A stretch of 64,000 nucleotides of DNA from Chionis minor (lineage: Eukaryota; Chordata; Aves; Charadriiformes; Chionididae). This document shows positions 49,124-64,000 of this stretch, in pieces. Under the pieces are notes generated by a model that saw only the letters and a list, made by a program, of their open reading frames with translations, was not told the origin of the DNA and searched no databases. Numbering within the stretch: position 1 is the first letter of the stretch; each line of letters opens with the position of its first letter. The stretch covers positions 637,894-701,893 of the forward strand of contig VZSF01002028.1 of the NCBI GenBank assembly GCA_013398295.1, in the 5' to 3' direction. The position numbers were made by a program, and so were the translations under genes.

Positions 49124-50791
49124 TGCAAATAGAGCTCTCCTGTCCTTAAGCAAAGGAATATAATTTCCTTATCACATTTTAAACTGTGACTTTCCTCTAA
49201 AATTAAAAATAGCTCTAAATCCCTTTGTGGTTTTGTGGTTCTCTGAAACTGCAAATCTGCACACATCCATCCACGGAGCTTTTGAGAACATCACCCTGTC
49301 GTTACACGTTATCATGGGAGGCACTACACAAACTTGAGGGAGAAACAGTATTGCCCCCTGAAATCCAGAGGTATGCAGAGAAAGAGGATGGAATACAATG
49401 CCCTCAAAATGTTGAGGGTAATTGCACCCCCAGTTTTAAAGTGCTATTTTCATCTCTATTTTTGCTTTAAAGTGCAATAGTTTATATGTAATGCTTTCCT
49501 GGTTTATATGCACATATTTAGTGTTTAACATAAACTTCTGTCCTTTTTAGCTTAGAATTTGCACAAATATTTTGTATGTTGTGGTTTCTTTTTAAATACT
49601 GCCAATCTGTGAACATCTGTGACAAATGCAGAAGTCCAAAACACTAAACTAGATCACCTCTTCCAAAATAAACTTCCTCCTGCTTCTCAGTAGGAGGACA
49701 ATACCCTTTTTTCACATTTCACAAAGGACATATCAAGAAATCAGACAACGTAGCTGAAGCCCACATTTGCAGTCTGCGGCATGGCGACTTCTCAGTATCG
49801 AGAGGCTGACAAGAATTCAGAGCAAGGGGATGCAAATAATTAAATGGCTGAAGGGTTAATTTCTGCACCATCATTAAATGAATCACAAAAGATGAAGCTT
49901 TAGATGTGACCTGGTGATGAGCGCTTTGCACAACCCCTGATCCTGAAGCCTGCAGGCTTTATTCCCTTGATCAGTGGAGAGTGTCACGGCCGTATGAAAG
50001 TGTGGAGTCTGAGTGAGAACAGAGAACAGCTTTAACTGCAAGGTGATTTGTTCAGTTGAAAAATATAACAAAAAAAATAGCAAACACATAGAAAGATTCA
50101 TTTGTGTGTAACAGCCAAGAGAAGGATAGTCCCTGAGAGAGAAAAGGAGATGAGGGGAGTAGAGCGTTTCTTTTAATGTAAAAAGGGATCCTCTCTTTTA
50201 TTTGTCTGCATCTACGGAGACCTTTGAAATAGATGGGACTAGCTGAGATTATTATTGGATTAAGAACTCCTGCAGTTAAAAGCTATGTTGTATACTAACT
50301 ACTGAAAGGAGCAGCGGGAGAGCAATTTTTTCACTGCTGTTGGCGATTCTTATTTCTTTTTGGTTAATGTCTGTTGAAGTGAGTCCAAGTCTGTGACTTC
50401 ACACCTGTGATTTGTAATGGACGCCATAGTATTTCTATGACATGTCACAACTTCTGAATGTGTTAGGTTACAACTCAAGAGGTGCTGGAGTCAGAAATTA
50501 GAGAATGGTAATAATGAAGATCAGATGAAATAAGTGATTACACATTTGAAAACTTTTTAAATCTGTCATTTTTAATGTTATAAATCAAAGCAACTTTTCT
50601 GCTCTATCTTCACAGGAAGGAAGGACAGAAACAGGGAATGCCTAGAAATGCCTAGAAAATGCATGTGCTGCAGAAAATCTTTTAAAATTAATTAATATCT
50701 TCATTGGTTTCCCACTGAGTTTCAGTTGTTGCATCTGTTTTTTGACCAGCACAGAAACATTTCAGCCAATCACAAGTATTTTATTTCCTGG

Positions 50792-51440
50792 TGTTATGCT
50801 TTGACAAACCCATAACTATTTATTGTCATTTAGACAATTATTCTGTCACCCAATGACCCCTCCCCATCTGGGAAGGGGAATTGGGAAGGAACAAGGAAGC
50901 ACAAGGGTTGAAATATAAGCAGATTTAATAGGATTAGACTAAATAATTAACATTAATAACACTAAAGAACCAATTTTGATCCCGATACCAATATAAAATA
51001 TACAGGGATTATACTCAGCCAATTTCATCTGTAGGAAGCTGTGCACTCCCAGCAGGGGACAGCAAATGTTGGACACTGCGAGCGCTGTGGCTCCGGGAGG
51101 AAGGGAAGGGCTCAGGGGTCTGGTACCAGGACAAGAAGTTCTCTGGATTGCAGTTGTCAAGGAAGTTGTCAAGATGCTTCACAGCAAGCTTCCTAATTTA
51201 TATTGAATGTGTCACTCGTGGTATGAAATAATCCTGTTGGCCAGCTTGGGTCAAGTGCCCGGGTCTTACTCCTCATCCCTGCACCCGGCGAGCTCAAAAA
51301 CACTGAGACCTTGAAACCCACACACCGTAGCTGGCTATAAAGTAAATATTTTCACAAATTCAGACAGTAGAGTCTTCTAGAAGTGCAGTTTTCCCAAGCA
51401 TTAGAAGAGAAATCAGTCCTGTGTCGCTCAAACCAGGACA
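50792..51440 (-). mobile_element. Solo LTR of a second avian endogenous retrovirus family
   Basis: On the minus strand the element starts TGTCCTGGTTTGAGCGAC and ends TTGTCAAAGCATAACA, giving TG…CA termini over 649 bp. The flanks are CCTGG on the left (50787-50791) and CCTAG on the right (51441-51445), a 5-bp target duplication with one mismatch, as in ERVL-type insertions. Minus-strand AATATAAATTAGG near 51197 and ATTAAA near 50930 could serve as TATA box and poly(A) signal. No gag, pol or env remnants adjoin it. It shares the terminal motif with the LTR at 31.3 kb, but the body differs. Confidence 0.82.
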
Positions 51441-54192
51441 CCTAGTCAACATAAATACTAAATCAAAGAATCTGAGGGTTCCACCCTCAGACCAGCCTGG
51501 CCCAGGAAACCCACCGCAGGCGAGAGCCCAAGCTGTGGGACAGCGAGGAGCGCTGCCCGTTAGGCAGCCCTGCTCCCCGAGAGCCGAGAACAGGGAGTGA
51601 GGAGAGGGCTTGGCTGTGCTTCTGCTGGGGCATTTCCAAGGTGGAAATCCAAAGAAGGACGCAAAAGGAAGATTCTGAAATTCCTACAGAGCGGTGAGGG
51701 ACCACTTCACTAAATGGTGTTTCTAAGGGCTTGTCCCTGGTAATAGACTCTGTTTAACAGGAGTTTGCAACCAGAAATCTCCTTTTAAAATTCTTAGCCA
51801 CTCATGCAATATACTTACTACTTTCCCATTAAACATTATGTCCCCAAAATAACAGTGTGGATATAATATGCCCATACACGAGGGACTATTTGATAAAGGT
51901 ATTTTTAATGTCAGGTAAAAAAATGTATTCATGCTGAGAATTACGCTGATGGGTGAACTCTTCTTTGAATCATTTAATGGAGAAATCCCTTACTAATGTC
52001 CTGAGGGAACTGCTGACAGTGTGTAATAATTTCTGGTTCAGTGCAGCAGATTACAAGATATCTTGCGTTTTATGAAATTCAGGCAAGTGCTTCTTTTGCA
52101 CTCTGGGGTCCATCTGTGAGCTTCCTCTACGCTCCCCCAAATTAAAGGGCCTGCAATACGCCTGTCTTTAGATGCAGTAGATGGCTGTGGCTGTAAGATG
52201 GCTAAGGTACTGTGTGACCTTCTGCTTTACTGCCTTCTGCTCCCAAAAGTTAAGCTTCTCCCAATTACGTTGTTTGTTAAATTCACCTCTGAAGTGAAAC
52301 ACAGTTATTTCCAGAATAAGTGGTGGAGAGCAAGGTTCATGAGAATGTATGTGTACTTCAGATGAAGCTATTTCACCTTTAGCATTCCCCCCGCTGCTAC
52401 CTACTTTGTATCGCGTTTTCTATTATTTTACCTTTATACTGGTCATTACTGCATTACTTCACCACACGTAAATACAGGCATTCATTAAGAATTTCATCCA
52501 GCCTGTGAGAAGTTTGTCAGACCAGAGAGATTTCCCCATAACTACAGCCATGCCCCCACGAGTCTGGATCGTGTTGTGCAGACCTGGTCTTCCTTGCCCT
52601 CTGAGGATTCTCCCAGCCCATTTAATAGTGGTCACTGGAGTAATGAAATCTATGTGCAAGCAGCAGAGAAAATGCTAAATAAGTGGTTCCTAAGATGTGA
52701 AACTACAAAGAAAAGGACTGTGGGAGAGCTACTGGAGTACAGGAGAAGAACAACACCCCCTGGCAGTACTCCCCTCACCTGTCCATAGTATGAGGAACCC
52801 ATCCAAATTTTTCTCATCGAGATACTGAACCCCAGCCTAGGATTTTGAACAGTTTGGGAAGGCTTTTGAAAGCATCAAGCAAAGAACACGCTTGTTTGTA
52901 GGACTATTCTGCATTTCATTATGATAGAACACTGACAAACACATTACTTAGCAGATTAGCGGTTTTGTTTTTCATTTTCAAACAGAGGAGTTAATAGCCC
53001 CCGGCTACGCAGATTAATAGCTGCGTCTGCCCAATGTGGTTCAGTGCAGCACAGGCTGCTTTGCAGTTCCTAAAGCTGGAAGCTGAGGAAATTATAACAC
53101 AATGGAGAGAACTCTTGTGGTCCAAGAAAAACAACATGTTGCTTTTGAGGTCTTTAGTTACTGATTACCAGGAAAGCCTCGTAAAGCGCAGCTCTCTTCT
53201 CATATGACCCAAGAACTGCACATTCTTCTTATTCCACAGTCTCTGATGCGGTAAAACAGCTTGTGAATAGAAGCGTATCTTCTGTGTGCCACCCAGGTCA
53301 CAAGACTTTGAGAAAGCTAGAATGCAAAAACTACACTTGTTTCAAAGGTTAACATTTATTACAAAATTAAGAAGCAAAGATTTTTAAAAAGTTTCTTTAC
53401 TCTTAACTTTAGCACAAGTTTTCTGACCTCGTTGTTGCCTGCCTTGTAACCTTCTCTAATGAGCTGGTTACAAATTAGGAGTTGGCAGGAAATTGCTTAG
53501 CAAGCACTCAGGAATCATGTGATAATATTTGCATGATTCAAGAACGTTTTCGTGCTCATACTTATCCACTCAGGCGGAGAAAGGCAAGGGCTGAACTCAC
53601 AGGTACTTGCGTTCACGCCCACAGACCAGTCAATCCATACCCAGCTGCAGAAGGCAGGTGTATGTAACGCTGGCTTGTGAGCTCACTGTTCTTGTGGTGA
53701 GGTCATTTACATGGGTTGGCTCATCACATATATGCAGAAAAAAAATGCAGGTTCAAATCAGTGCATCTGAGAGGAACAAAGGAGGTGAGAATGAAAGCTT
53801 TAGCTGCCTGCAGCAAGTATTTGTCCTTGCTTGGAGCTCTGCGTGCTCACGGCCTTCCTTGCGTCGCGCCGTGTCCTCTACCGTTGCTTCTGATATGAAG
53901 AGGGATTCTCTGACTTGTAGAGACCTTCATGGAGTTAGCTGAGCTACAGATTCGTCACTAGAGAGCAATATGCAATAGTTCATCGACTGGAGACAGCACT
54001 TCTCTGAACTGTCACTTTCCAGATGAGCTGTGGACAGGCTGCACTTCAGTTCAAACGCTTTCGATATAGGGCAAATTCAGCATTCGTCAGAAGTGATTCC
54101 AAGCTCATCCTATGTGACATGGAAGCACAAAAAAGTAACAGCACAGAAACTGTTCTGTTTGATGTTCATTTGCCAATTGTTTCTCTCGTTAA

Positions 54193-55764
<1,572 letters not shown>

Positions 55765-56090
55765 TGGAGGAGGGACATGAAGGCCTCACCCATTTCCTAA
55801 TGAATGAGATCATTAAGCTTCAGCAGCAAGTAAAGACAAAAGATGTGCAGCGCTGTGAACTCTTGGCTAAGTCTCGCCAGTTAGAGGATGAGCGAAAGCA
55901 GCTAAAACTGAACAAGATAGAGCTGCTGACCTTCCAGGAGAGATACAACAAGATGAAGGAGGAGAGGAACAACTACAATGATGAGCTGGTCAAGGTGAAA
56001 GATGAGAACTACAATCTGGCCATGAGATATGCCCAGCTGAGTGACGAGAAGAGCATGGCTGTGATAAGGAGCCGAGACCTCCAGTTAGAG
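55765..56090 (+). CDS. CARD11: CARD11 coding exon 4 (CARD-coiled-coil junction and start of the coiled coil)
   Basis: 326 bases, phase 1 in and phase 0 out, residues 122-230. It opens with [20 protein letters not shown], the short segment that holds the CARD against the coiled coil in the resting protein. Human gain-of-function residues G123 and E134 fall here and are conserved as G125 and E136. The rest is heptad-like and charged (for example [20 protein letters not shown] and [20 protein letters not shown]), typical of the long CARMA coiled coil that drives oligomerisation. The donor is TTAGAG|GTGAGA. Confidence 0.97.
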
Positions 56091-57154
56091 GTGAGATAAA
56101 TGCTCTGGGCTGCTTTAATCAGGAGCAACAATGGAAGATGCCAGTGGCATCTGGCAAAATGAGACCTTCTCTGACAGCAGAAGGTGTAGAGCTCTCATTT
56201 GCTTTGCTTATATGGATGATTTCTGTACAGAAATGCCAACTGCAGTGATGTGTATTAATGGCAGATAATTTTCATACTTGTAATGCATTAACAGAACATA
56301 ACATACTTAAAAACAAAATTTTCAAACTGTAACTGTTCTCTTAAAACATAATTTTAGCTTTTCAGGGTCAATAATATCTTGGGGCGGTTATCCAGGTTTG
56401 CACTACAGCTGCTGGTGGTTTATTCAAAAAGTCTCACATAGATTATTGGAACAGCTTGAGGCCATTTAGGAAATACAGAGAAATGATTCGAGTGCCAAAA
56501 AGTTCATGCTTGTGTGTATGTCGCAGATGAGATGGAGTAAATAGCTACCCATAGTGGATCTGGACAGTGAGGTCCCTGGGCATCCCCTGGCCCTTATCCC
56601 TGTGCATCTCTCTGATCTCCAGGATACTCCCCCACTGTCAAATCTTTCCTCCAGCCACAACCATCACCACGTTGTTCCCAGGTCCCCTTCTGGCTGAAAT
56701 TACTTTTTCTCTTTGAGCACCCCTCTCTCCTATTCAGAGCTCAAAGCCTCAGTTTTTCCCACTCCAGAAAGTCTATGTGCAAAAGCACAGTGTGTAGTCA
56801 GCCTCCTAAGCATTAGTTCTATTTCATTTCTCATTATTTATAGGAGGATTGAGGATGTGCCACTGTTTTTTTAGTCCAGATATTACCAAAAATTTACAAC
56901 CAGCCCATATCAGTTGTAGCTTGCAAATAGCAGGCTTCTGCCTGAGAGTTCAACACTTCAGTTGTGGGCACACACGCACGTACACCAAATCATCTGCTGC
57001 TTATTAGCATTCACAGTTTAAGCTATTTTTTCCACCTATGACAGTACATTTTCACCTGGAAGTGAAGAGTGTTTTCAGAGCAGTAAACATCAGAGCTAGG
57101 AATGATTCCTTTCCTTTCCTCCTTCTCCTCTTCACTGCTCCCTGGCTGCTTTAG
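56091..57154 (+). other. CARD11: CARD11 intron within the coiled-coil region
   Basis: 1064 bases, GTGAGA to ctggctgctttag. No mobile element or conserved element recognised. Confidence 0.9.
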
Positions 57155-59306
<2,152 letters not shown>

Positions 59307-59459
59307 GCTGACAAGCGGAGTTTGCCAGATTCGGACAAAGCCATTTTGGATATTCTGGAACATGACCGTAAGGAGGCATTAGAAGATCGTCATGAGTTGG
59401 TCAACAAGATCTTTAATCTCCAAGAGGAGATTCGTCATGTGGAGGACTTGAGAGACAAG
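59307..59459 (+). CDS. CARD11: CARD11 coding exon 6 (coiled coil)
   Basis: 153 bases, phase 0 at both ends, residues 291-341. It encodes [20 protein letters not shown] and then [20 protein letters not shown], ending VEDLRDK. The Pro-containing KRSLPDSD segment is a known break between helical stretches in CARMA coiled coils. The central part ([16 protein letters not shown]) differs from mammals more than the neighbouring exons do, mostly in conservative changes. The donor is AAG|GTGAGA at 59460, and only 94 bases separate it from the next exon. Confidence 0.96.
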
Positions 59460-59553
59460 GTGAGAAATGGAAGGATGGAAAGATGGAATATCTCAGGCTA
59501 GTGCCCAAAAGACCTCTGAGAGCAGTGGTGGTTTAACAGTGTGTCATTTCCAG

Positions 59554-59679
59554 TATCTTGAAGAGAAAGAAGATTTGGAGTTAAAGTGTTCAACACTAGG
59601 AAAAGACTGTGAGATGTACAAGCACCGTATGAACACTGTGATGATACAGCTAGAAGAGGTGGAAAAGGAGCGAGACCAG
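59554..59679 (+). CDS. CARD11: CARD11 coding exon 7 (coiled coil)
   Basis: 126 bases, phase 0 at both ends, residues 342-383: [42 protein letters not shown]. This is one of the most conserved stretches relative to mammalian CARD11. The acceptor is gtgtcatttccag and the donor GACCAG|GTATCT. Short introns on the left (94 bases) and right (492 bases) group exons 6-8 tightly. Confidence 0.97.
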
Positions 59680-60171
59680 GTATCTAACAGTTAAACTGGG
59701 GAAAATCAGTAGCAAAAGCCTGTATCTCATGTTTGTCACTTTGGGGAATTGTGGGTAATTGGACCCAAAATACCATTAAAAAATAAACAGTTACAACAAA
59801 TTGCTACTTGTTGGAATTTGCATTACAGTAATTAAACATGGGATAATATTGGGTTGTTTCCACTGCGTAGCATCTGGCAGGCAGGACCAAGATCTTAACA
59901 ACAGCTACTGCAGGCTTTATATTGGTGTCAAGTCATCTGGTTTGCACTCCGGCGCATTTCGCCACCAACCAAGAGGGAGCTGGAAATGAACCACCCTCAT
60001 CATCATTATTTTTAATAGTACTACTGTGGCACATCCTGGCCCTAACTGCTGTGTTAATTGGTGACTGGTTACCAGTTCTGAAGTCCCTGTTCCAAACACC
60101 TTACAAACAGAACCAGCAGGAGAAGGTGCCTGGTGCCCAGGTGCAAAGCAGGTTTCTTCTCTCCCCTGCAG
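59680..60171 (+). other. CARD11: CARD11 intron
   Basis: 492 bases, GTATCT to cttctctcccctgcag. The acceptor has a strong pyrimidine tract. Nothing else is recognised. Confidence 0.9.
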
Positions 60172-60369
60172 GCATTCCGCTCGCGTGATGAGGCTCAGAC
60201 GCAGTATTCACATTGCCTGATTGAAAAAGATAAATACAGGAAGCAGATTCGAGAGCTGGAGGAGAGAAATGATGAACTCCGAATTGAGGTGGTTCGGAAA
60301 GAAGCTTGCATTGTTAACCTAGAGTGCAAACTCCGACGGCTCTCTAAGGACAATAACTTCCACGACCAG
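60172..60369 (+). CDS. CARD11: CARD11 coding exon 8 (end of the coiled coil)
   Basis: 198 bases, phase 0 at both ends, residues 384-449. It encodes [40 protein letters not shown] and [20 protein letters not shown], ending NNFHDQ. In the CARMA family this distal segment closes the coiled coil and contributes to autoinhibition with the linker that follows. The donor is GACCAG|GTAGGG. Confidence 0.97.
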
Positions 60370-60889
60370 GTAGGGCTGAGGAAGACAGACGTGAGTTCCT
60401 TTCTTAAGACTTGATCTTAAAAACATTTTGGAGTGGAAGCAAGCATGGACTCTTCTAATTCCCTCCCTGAATTAACTGAAAAAAATAATCTCCTTCTACT
60501 AAATGTCAATTTAGTGAGTTATTGAGTGAGAATTGTGAATTCATCAGTACAGTGGGGTTCATGTTGTCTGCCTTGTGCACGTAGCTTCTCAAAGGCTGGC
60601 ACTCCACAGCTTGATTTTAAATGGAAGGGAAGGAAATGAAGAAAGACAATGAATTTCTACACCGGCGTAGAAAACACAAATAATTCTTTTGAGGAATGTG
60701 CCCCGGTGAACAGAAATCCCCACAAATGTCACCCTAAGTTACTGATTTGGGCCTGGAGCCGCATTCTGCGTAAGCAGAATTCTGTATCACTGGAGTCACA
60801 GGAAGTTCAATGAGATTACTTTAAAGGGACGTCATGAGGAATTGTAGCAAACTGATCTCAGCAGTAAAGTGTTTCCTTCTGATCTTTAG
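60370..60889 (+). other. CARD11: CARD11 intron
   Basis: 520 bases, GTAGGG to ccttctgatctttag. No feature recognised. Confidence 0.9.
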
Positions 60890-61069
60890 AGTTTACCACG
60901 GAATCTACCCATTACCATTATCTCCCAGACATTTGGGGCTCCTAGCCCCAAAGCCAATGGTCAGGAAGCAGACGACTCCTCCACCTCTGAAGAGTCTCCA
61001 GAAGATAACAAATTCTTCTTGCCTGATCAAGCTCGACTCAAGAGAAGAGTAAATCTAAAAGGAATCCAG
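60890..61069 (+). CDS. CARD11: CARD11 coding exon 9 (start of the inhibitory linker)
   Basis: 180 bases, phase 0 at both ends, residues 450-509. It encodes [20 protein letters not shown], a Ser/Glu-rich stretch ([20 protein letters not shown]) and the basic [11 protein letters not shown]. This begins the unstructured linker that keeps CARD11 inactive until kinases such as PKC-theta or PKC-beta phosphorylate it. The best-known phosphosites lie further downstream, beyond this window. The acidic [10 protein letters not shown] block is conserved with mammals, while the FLP-to-RVNLKG segment is looser. The donor is ATCCAG|GTGTGT. Confidence 0.96.
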
Positions 61070-62096
61070 GTGTGTCTTAATATGAGGCTGGAATGCTATA
61101 GTGCAGGGACTGTAGAACTAAGAGACGTAATACATGTTGCGGTCGTGCCTCTGAAAGTGCCGTGCTATAAAGAACAGATTTGTATATGATAGTGAGCTGT
61201 CAGGTTTTGCCCTGTGGTGATTTGCATCTTGAGGAGCAGATATAATCAGGCTTCATAGACCATTTTCTTCCCCTTCTCCCCATTTTGTCTATTCTCCTTG
61301 CTTCTGCTGTTCATTCACATTCTTGGAGCGTTGTCAATAAATTGATTCTTTGCCTCCTTAACAGTAGTGAAAAAAAAATGACATAATGCCCGAAGTCCAG
61401 CACACAAGTAACTGAAGGTGGAAAACGAAGCATTGGTGGAAAAGCTCACATCAGCTGGAAGGAATAATAGAAAGAAATGGACACAGTCTAGAGCAAAATT
61501 AACTGCCTAATTTAGAATTAAATTATGGCAATTTCCTCTCACTTAAGAGTAAGGGGTAGCATGAGTTAGGTCCGTGATTTCCCTGACTAGCTGCATTCAT
61601 ACAACTATTATCTGATGCTATACTCATGAATTGTAAAAAATACACGACCTAACATTTGGGGGTTTGAGCTTCTTTTTCCTTTCATCTGCATTTGAATTCT
61701 CCCTGCCCTTCAGAACCTTTCTGAGCTCTGACTGTCATTATTACTTATGGCAATAGAGCTGCATTTTTCACATTGCACGCTCCAAAAGGATGCCTGTTGT
61801 ATTAACAGCTGCCTGAAACCAGTCCCAAAGCACCCACTTCACCTTTTGTCTCTTTGTTCCCTCAGCAGAATCTGGAAATTGCAATGCATTTATGCCAGAC
61901 ACTTAAAACTAGTTAGGTAGCTAACTCTCATTCACGGCATTTAGACACCTAAATATCTTCTAAATTTTGGGTTCTGTTCTTTAAAGGAGGGCAAATATAT
62001 TGCAGCATAATGGTGAAAAAAGGGGTGAAAATATCTGCTTTACAGTGCATGGCAAATATTCTGCATTTCTGTTGATTTTTGTCCTCTTTCTTTTAG
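61070..62096 (+). other. CARD11: CARD11 intron
   Basis: 1027 bases, GTGTGT to cctctttcttttag. No repeat or regulatory element recognised. Confidence 0.9.
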
Positions 62097-62151
62097 ATAA
62101 ATCCAAGAGCTAAATCCCCTGTCAGCATGAACAAAACATCAGAGTTTCAAG
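62097..62151 (+). CDS. CARD11: CARD11 coding exon 10 (short linker exon)
   Basis: 55 bases, phase 0 in and phase 1 out, residues 510-528 (last split). It encodes INPRAKSPVSMNKTSEFQ, corresponding to the RAKSPISL…TSDFQ segment of mammalian CARD11. The acceptor is ctttcttttag and the donor CAAG|GTCAGA, a weaker donor than its neighbours. It is too short to stand out as an open frame and was found by phase and homology. Confidence 0.92.
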
Positions 62152-63372
62152 GTCAGAAAGAGCACCCCTGTCCTTATTCCTTTTCTGTTGCTTTGTCTCA
62201 TTCACTTAATCTCTTTAAGTTGTTTTAACGAATATGTCAACTGGGGAAATTCTTAACTAAGTCCAAGTCGGTAAAATAGACAGTTTCTCTCATAGTGAAC
62301 AATGGCATCATTTAAGGTCATCAAGTGTTCTACCTGAATGTCCTCTCCATCCAGAGATACCTCCACAGACACACAATATTGCATCTCTCAGCTTACCTAA
62401 ATTTTCTGTTTACTCGATTTTCCTTTTAGTTGACAGAAATTTTGAAGTCATTGTTGTAATAACTGTACTAAAATTCATTATACTATTCTCTTTGCTGTTA
62501 GAAAATTGCTGAAAAGACCCTGATCTAGTGATCATACAGTAATTTCCTTTGTCCTTTAGCAAAAAAGGAATTAATTTTAAATCTAAAGTGCTGCACAAGT
62601 TGGGGGAAGGGGCTGACCCACCCATCAGCCAGCTGCCAAGTTACCCCATTAGTTGTTGTATATTCATGTTCGAGCTGCTCCCAATTCCTCTTATTTATGT
62701 AACACTGTTCTCAAAGCAAACACCATCTCAGGCAGCGCATCCTTTATTTGTTACGCGCGGCGGCACTCTCGCTGTTATACAAAATAGGGTGGGAAACATG
62801 GTTCCTGCTGCAAGACGTTAGTTGCACGGTGTGTTTGGTGTCAGGTAATGTGCAACACTGGTACCAATTAGAGGTGCTGAGGAAGGAAAGGAGTCCACAA
62901 AGATGTTCACGCTGTGCTCCCTGCGGCTGCTGAGGGATCTCAAGCTTCTCGGTCCCTGTTGTAAATTTTTTGTTCTAAAAAGAGTGAAATTCAGTGAGCC
63001 AACCTTATTGCAGGCTACCAGATCCAGATGATGAAGTTAAAATGTAAATTAATAAAACAATCCTTCTTTAATTTGTCAAATAGTATTCATAGATCTAATA
63101 AAAACGTACAGGATGGAGTTGAAAGAAAAAGTTGGCAAGAGGCTGCCCAGGGTGGCGTGCATTCTGCGCTTTGTCCGGAAGCCGCCGGGGAAGGAAAGGG
63201 CACGGAGCGTTTCCTGCAGCCTCTGCCTGGCGCAGGGCGGGGAAACGAGATAAGCTGAGATGGAGAGATAATCCTAAATGTTGTTGCAAATCTGTGAAAG
63301 ACTCTGTGTTGAAAGTGATCTGACCCAACCTTCTCCGGTGTCTGCCTTTCTCTCTGTCATCTGTGAGCGCAG
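62152..63372 (+). other. CARD11: CARD11 intron with a small GC-rich patch
   Basis: 1221 bases, GTCAGA to ctgtgagcgcag. A CpG-containing GC-rich patch lies at about 63150-63245 (gaagccgccggggaagg and similar), shortly before the next exon. No transposable element recognised. Confidence 0.85.
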
Positions 63373-63488
63373 CAGTCAGAGCCCAGGATGAAGACGGGGC
63401 TGATGCCAGCAACGGCCGCACGGACACGAGTTCCTCTGCTTCTGTTTCCATCAGTAACTCCATCAGCAGCTGTGAAGTCAGCAAAATT
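63373..63488 (+). CDS. CARD11: CARD11 coding exon 11 (linker)
   Basis: 116 bases, phase 1 in and phase 0 out, residues 528-566. It encodes AVRAQDEDGADASNGRTDTS and then a Ser-rich run (SSASVSISNSISSCEVSKI). The start FQA…DEDGADAS aligns with mammalian FQAKGHEEEGTDAS, while the Ser-rich tail is divergent, as expected for a disordered linker. The acceptor is a tandem NAGNAG site (CAG at 63370-63372 and 63373-63375), so one residue may be optional. The donor is AAAATT|GTAAGG. The gene continues beyond the window; no stop codon or PDZ-SH3-GUK exon is present. Confidence 0.85.
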
Positions 63489-64000
63489 GTAAGGAGCCTT
63501 CAGGTGCTGCTTGCCTGTCTACGACCGCCTCTCCTAACGCAGTTCAGAGCTCTCGCAGCCCAGTGTTAGCACTTCACTGGCGTCCCAGTTGGGAGCACAC
63601 TCAAGGCACTTGTCAGAAGCTCCTTTAATCCTTTTACCAGCATTTTGTCAGAACCATCTTATTAGCCTTTTTCTAAACCACAGAATTGGTTTATGTTTAT
63701 TTAAAGATATTTCAAAGGTACTTATGACCTCTTGCTGTCTCCTTATGCCATTTCACATTTACTGTTAGAAGGAAGAGATTTTCTTTAAAAGCTGCTTTGT
63801 AATTTATTTAAGAAAATTTTCAGGGGGGGGTTGTGAGTTCTCTAATGCTTTTGCTGTCTGTAAGTAACAGCGAGTGAGAAAAGGGGTGCAGATCACTGCT
63901 GGAAATTTCTGCATACCATAGGCAAACCATTTCTTCCCTGCTTGCTGTATCCCCGTAATCTCCCAAGGTAGATATTCCATTATACATATGTGAGCACTGA
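63489..64000 (+). other. CARD11: CARD11 intron, cut by the window edge
   Basis: Starts with GTAAGG. It contains a G8 run near 63823-63830 and no exon that I recognise. Confidence 0.85.

Overview
The window is vertebrate nuclear DNA, most likely from a bird. It is intron-rich, has CR1 LINE 3' fragments and solo LTRs that begin TGTCCTGGTTT on their sense strand, and has a low overall repeat load. The only gene I can recognise is the 5' half of CARD11 (CARMA1), on the + strand. CARD11 is the CARD/coiled-coil/MAGUK scaffold that links antigen-receptor signalling to BCL10-MALT1 and NF-kB.

Layout. Bases 1 to about 29.7 kb hold no coding gene that I can support. They contain a CR1 LINE fragment (about 5.03-5.86 kb, minus strand), simple repeats, a G-quadruplex-type pentamer repeat near 1.0 kb, and two small CpG-rich patches (8.33-8.46 kb and 24.6-24.85 kb). 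At 29725-29853 lies a predicted exon with a strong acceptor and a strong donor. It carries a 4-codon upstream ORF and then an ATG whose reading phase fits the CARD exon 24 kb downstream. I infer this is the start-codon exon. The intron that follows (29854-54193) holds two solo LTRs (31293-31825 and 50792-51440), a short CR1 fragment (35.6 kb), pyrimidine-rich tracts, and a near-perfect 1213-bp tandem duplication broken by a single N at 47910. The duplication looks like an assembly artefact.

From 54194 to 63488, ten further coding exons splice together in consistent phase. With the start exon they give 566 codons. They encode the CARD (first two CARD exons), the linker to the coiled coil, the long coiled coil, and the start of the inhibitory linker. 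The PDZ-SH3-guanylate kinase half lies beyond the right edge.

How the parts work. The CARD nucleates BCL10 filaments, the coiled coil drives oligomerisation, and the linker holds the protein off until it is phosphorylated. Residues that matter in human CARD11 (R35, C49, G123 and E134 in human numbering) are all conserved here, shifted by +2 if the inferred N-terminus is right.
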